A stretch of DNA of 64,000 bases, from assembly GCF_900111555.1 (NCBI RefSeq), contig NZ_FOHZ01000002.1:186001-250000 (forward strand). Reading direction: 5' to 3'. Source of the stretch: Marinobacter segnicrescens. Lineage in GTDB: Bacteria; Pseudomonadota; Gammaproteobacteria; Pseudomonadales; Oleiphilaceae. Position 1 is the stretch's first letter, and every line of letters begins with the position of its first letter. This document shows, piece by piece, positions 62,839 to 64,000 of the stretch. The notes below the pieces were generated by a model. It was given only the letters and a program-made list of their open reading frames with translations, was not told where the DNA came from and made no database searches. Position numbers and translations under genes: made by a program.

Positions 62839-64000
62839 TCAGTCCTCCCGGACCTTTTCAATGTAATCCCCGTAGCCGGCTGCTTCCATCTGGTCCAGGG
62901 GGATAAACGCCATGGCCGCCGAATTCATGCAGTAGCGCAGGCCCGTGGGCTCCGGACCATCGTTGAATACGTGCCCCAGGTGCGAGTCGGCATAGCGGCT
63001 GCGAATCTCGGTGCGGGTCATCCACAGCTTGTTGTCTTCCCGCTCCACCACCGCCTCCGGGTTGATGGGACGGGTAAAGCTGGGCCAGCCGGTGCCTGAT
63101 TTGTACATATCCCGTGACGAAAACAGGGGCTCACCCGAGACGATATCCACATAGAGACCTGGCTCCTTGTTATCCCAGTACTCATTATTGAACGCCCTTT
63201 CGGTACCGTCTTCCCGGGCCACCTCGTACTGGAGGTCGGTGAGTTCAGCCCGCAGCGTCGCCTCATCCGGCATCCGGAAACTCTCCGGATCGAAGCCGGG
63301 GCCAGCCACGATGCGGTCAGTCACCGAACTGGTGGTGCCAGCCGCCTGGCCCTGGCGATCCGGCCGGAACTGTGAGAAATCCAGCTCCTGGTCTTCACCC
63401 CAGACCTTGTCAATAAACTGGAAACGGCCGCTGTTGAAGGTGTAGACCTTGTAGCGGATGGGGTTCTTCTCGTAGTAGTCCTGGTGGTATCCCTCGGCGT
63501 CCCAGAACTTGTCCAGGGGCACGATTTCGATCACAACCGGGCCGTCGTAGCGGCCGGAATCCGCCAGCGCCTGCCTTGAGGCTTCGGCGATTTCCCTTTG
63601 CGCGTCGTCATGATAGAAAATCGCCGGGCGGTACTGCTGCCCCCGGTCCACGAACTGGCCGTTGGCATCCGTTGGATCCATAAAGCGCCAGAAACCTTCC
63701 ACCAGGCCCTCGTAGGTGATCTCTTCCGGATCGTAATACACCTGGACTGCCTCGGTATGACCGGTACGGCCTGAGGACACCTGCTCATAGGTGGGTGAAG
63801 GCTCATCCCCCCCGGCGTACCCGGAGACAGCTTCGACCACACCTGGAATCTTTTCGAACCCTGCTTCCACACACCAGAAGCAGCCGCCGGCAAAGGTCGC
63901 TACGGCGAGACCCGGGTTTTCCGGTGCGTAGGCGGACTGCTCGGGCTCATTCTGGGCGACGGCCACTGCCCACAGGCCCAACGCACCTGTGATTAACAGC
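62839..64000 (-). CDS. Periplasmic bifunctional methionine sulfoxide reductase MsrA-MsrB, 5' end outside the window
   Basis: The coding frame stays open to the window edge with a hydrophobic, signal-like stretch ([16 protein letters not shown]), so the start lies beyond 64000 and the protein is exported. The MsrA domain has the catalytic GGCFWC and the segment [13 protein letters not shown]. The MsrB domain begins after about residue 245 ([16 protein letters not shown]), with GTGWPSF and the catalytic Cys in LRYCMN. The domain order equals Neisseria MsrAB/PilB without its thioredoxin part. It repairs both methionine sulfoxide stereoisomers outside the cytoplasm. MsrB zinc cysteines are absent. 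Confidence 0.9.
   Translation of the reverse strand, partial: LLITGALGLWAVAVAQNEPEQSAYAPENPGLAVATFAGGCFWCVEAGFEKIPGVVEAVSGYAGGDEPSPTYEQVSSGRTGHTEAVQVYYDPEEITYEGLVEGFWRFMDPTDANGQFVDRGQQYRPAIFYHDDAQREIAEASRQALADSGRYDGPVVIEIVPLDKFWDAEGYHQDYYEKNPIRYKVYTFNSGRFQFIDKVWGEDQELDFSQFRPDRQGQAAGTTSSVTDRIVAGPGFDPESFRMPDEATLRAELTDLQYEVAREDGTERAFNNEYWDNKEPGLYVDIVSGEPLFSSRDMYKSGTGWPSFTRPINPEAVVEREDNKLWMTRTEIRSRYADSHLGHVFNDGPEPTGLRYCMNSAAMAFIPLDQMEAAGYGDYIEKVRED

Noticed and set aside
1..64000. CRISPR arrays, prophage, IS elements, rRNA and tRNA
   Set aside because: No regularly spaced direct repeats, transposase, integrase, phage structural genes or cloverleaf-type sequences were seen.

Overview
The window is about 64 kb of GC-rich chromosomal DNA from a Gram-negative bacterium. 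It most resembles a marine, Marinobacter-like gammaproteobacterium, judging from TRAP transporters, fatty-acid-type acyl-CoA catabolism, an RbbA-type exporter operon, BtuB with a B12 riboswitch, and a PEP-CTERM protein under a sigma-54 promoter. The assignment rests on gene content only. I see no rRNA, tRNA, CRISPR array, prophage or insertion sequence.

Layout. 1-10.6 kb: a plus-strand catabolic and uptake block made of the end of a crotonase, an MFS pump, an acyl-CoA ligase, an MBL-fold hydrolase, a complete TRAP transporter (dctP-dctQ-dctM), an SDR and a PanE-like reductase, followed by a second SDR on the minus strand. 10.6-12.8 kb: a PEP-CTERM protein gene behind a -24/-12 promoter, a 16-bp bidirectional terminator, and an orphan TRAP binding protein closely similar to the first one. 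12.9-23.6 kb: mostly single genes (SixA-CHAD fusion, DCC-family protein, DJ-1/PfpI-like protein, DUF3565, YchJ, TauE/SafE permease, PlsC-type acyltransferase), then an ABC transporter operon with a lipocalin-like lipoprotein. 23.6-26.5 kb: a META-domain lipoprotein, a Tat-exported sulfide:quinone oxidoreductase with a small membrane partner, and a YkvA-type protein.

26.6-41.2 kb is a second acyl-CoA module: an acyl-CoA dehydrogenase, acetoacetyl-CoA synthetase, and, divergently, a branched-chain-amino-acid-type ABC importer (livJHMGF) leading into a 599-residue acyl-CoA dehydrogenase, a 3-hydroxyacyl-CoA dehydrogenase without a hydratase domain, a thiolase and an SDR. Together they look like import and beta-oxidation of a carboxylate. 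Intergenic gaps here carry three different long palindromic elements. 41.3-44.2 kb: an AI-2E-family permease, a diguanylate cyclase and a K+-channel-like protein. 44.3-49.4 kb (minus): an RND pump operon ending in an orphan ParA-like ATPase, with a terminator-like hairpin in its leader. 49.8-54.8 kb: an hlyD-rbbA-yhhJ exporter operon. 55.3-60.1 kb (minus): a cobalamin riboswitch followed by btuB and btuFCD. 60.2-62.8 kb: a cNMP/CBS/DUF294 signalling protein next to a DnaQ-like exonuclease. 62.8 kb to the end: a periplasmic MsrAB, cut by the window edge.

The least explained signals are the palindromic elements around the beta-oxidation genes, the leader terminator before the RND operon, the SixA-CHAD fusion, the ParA-RND pairing, and the sigma-54-driven PEP-CTERM gene with no exosortase in sight. 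I did not find a clearly new multi-gene defence or biosynthetic system.
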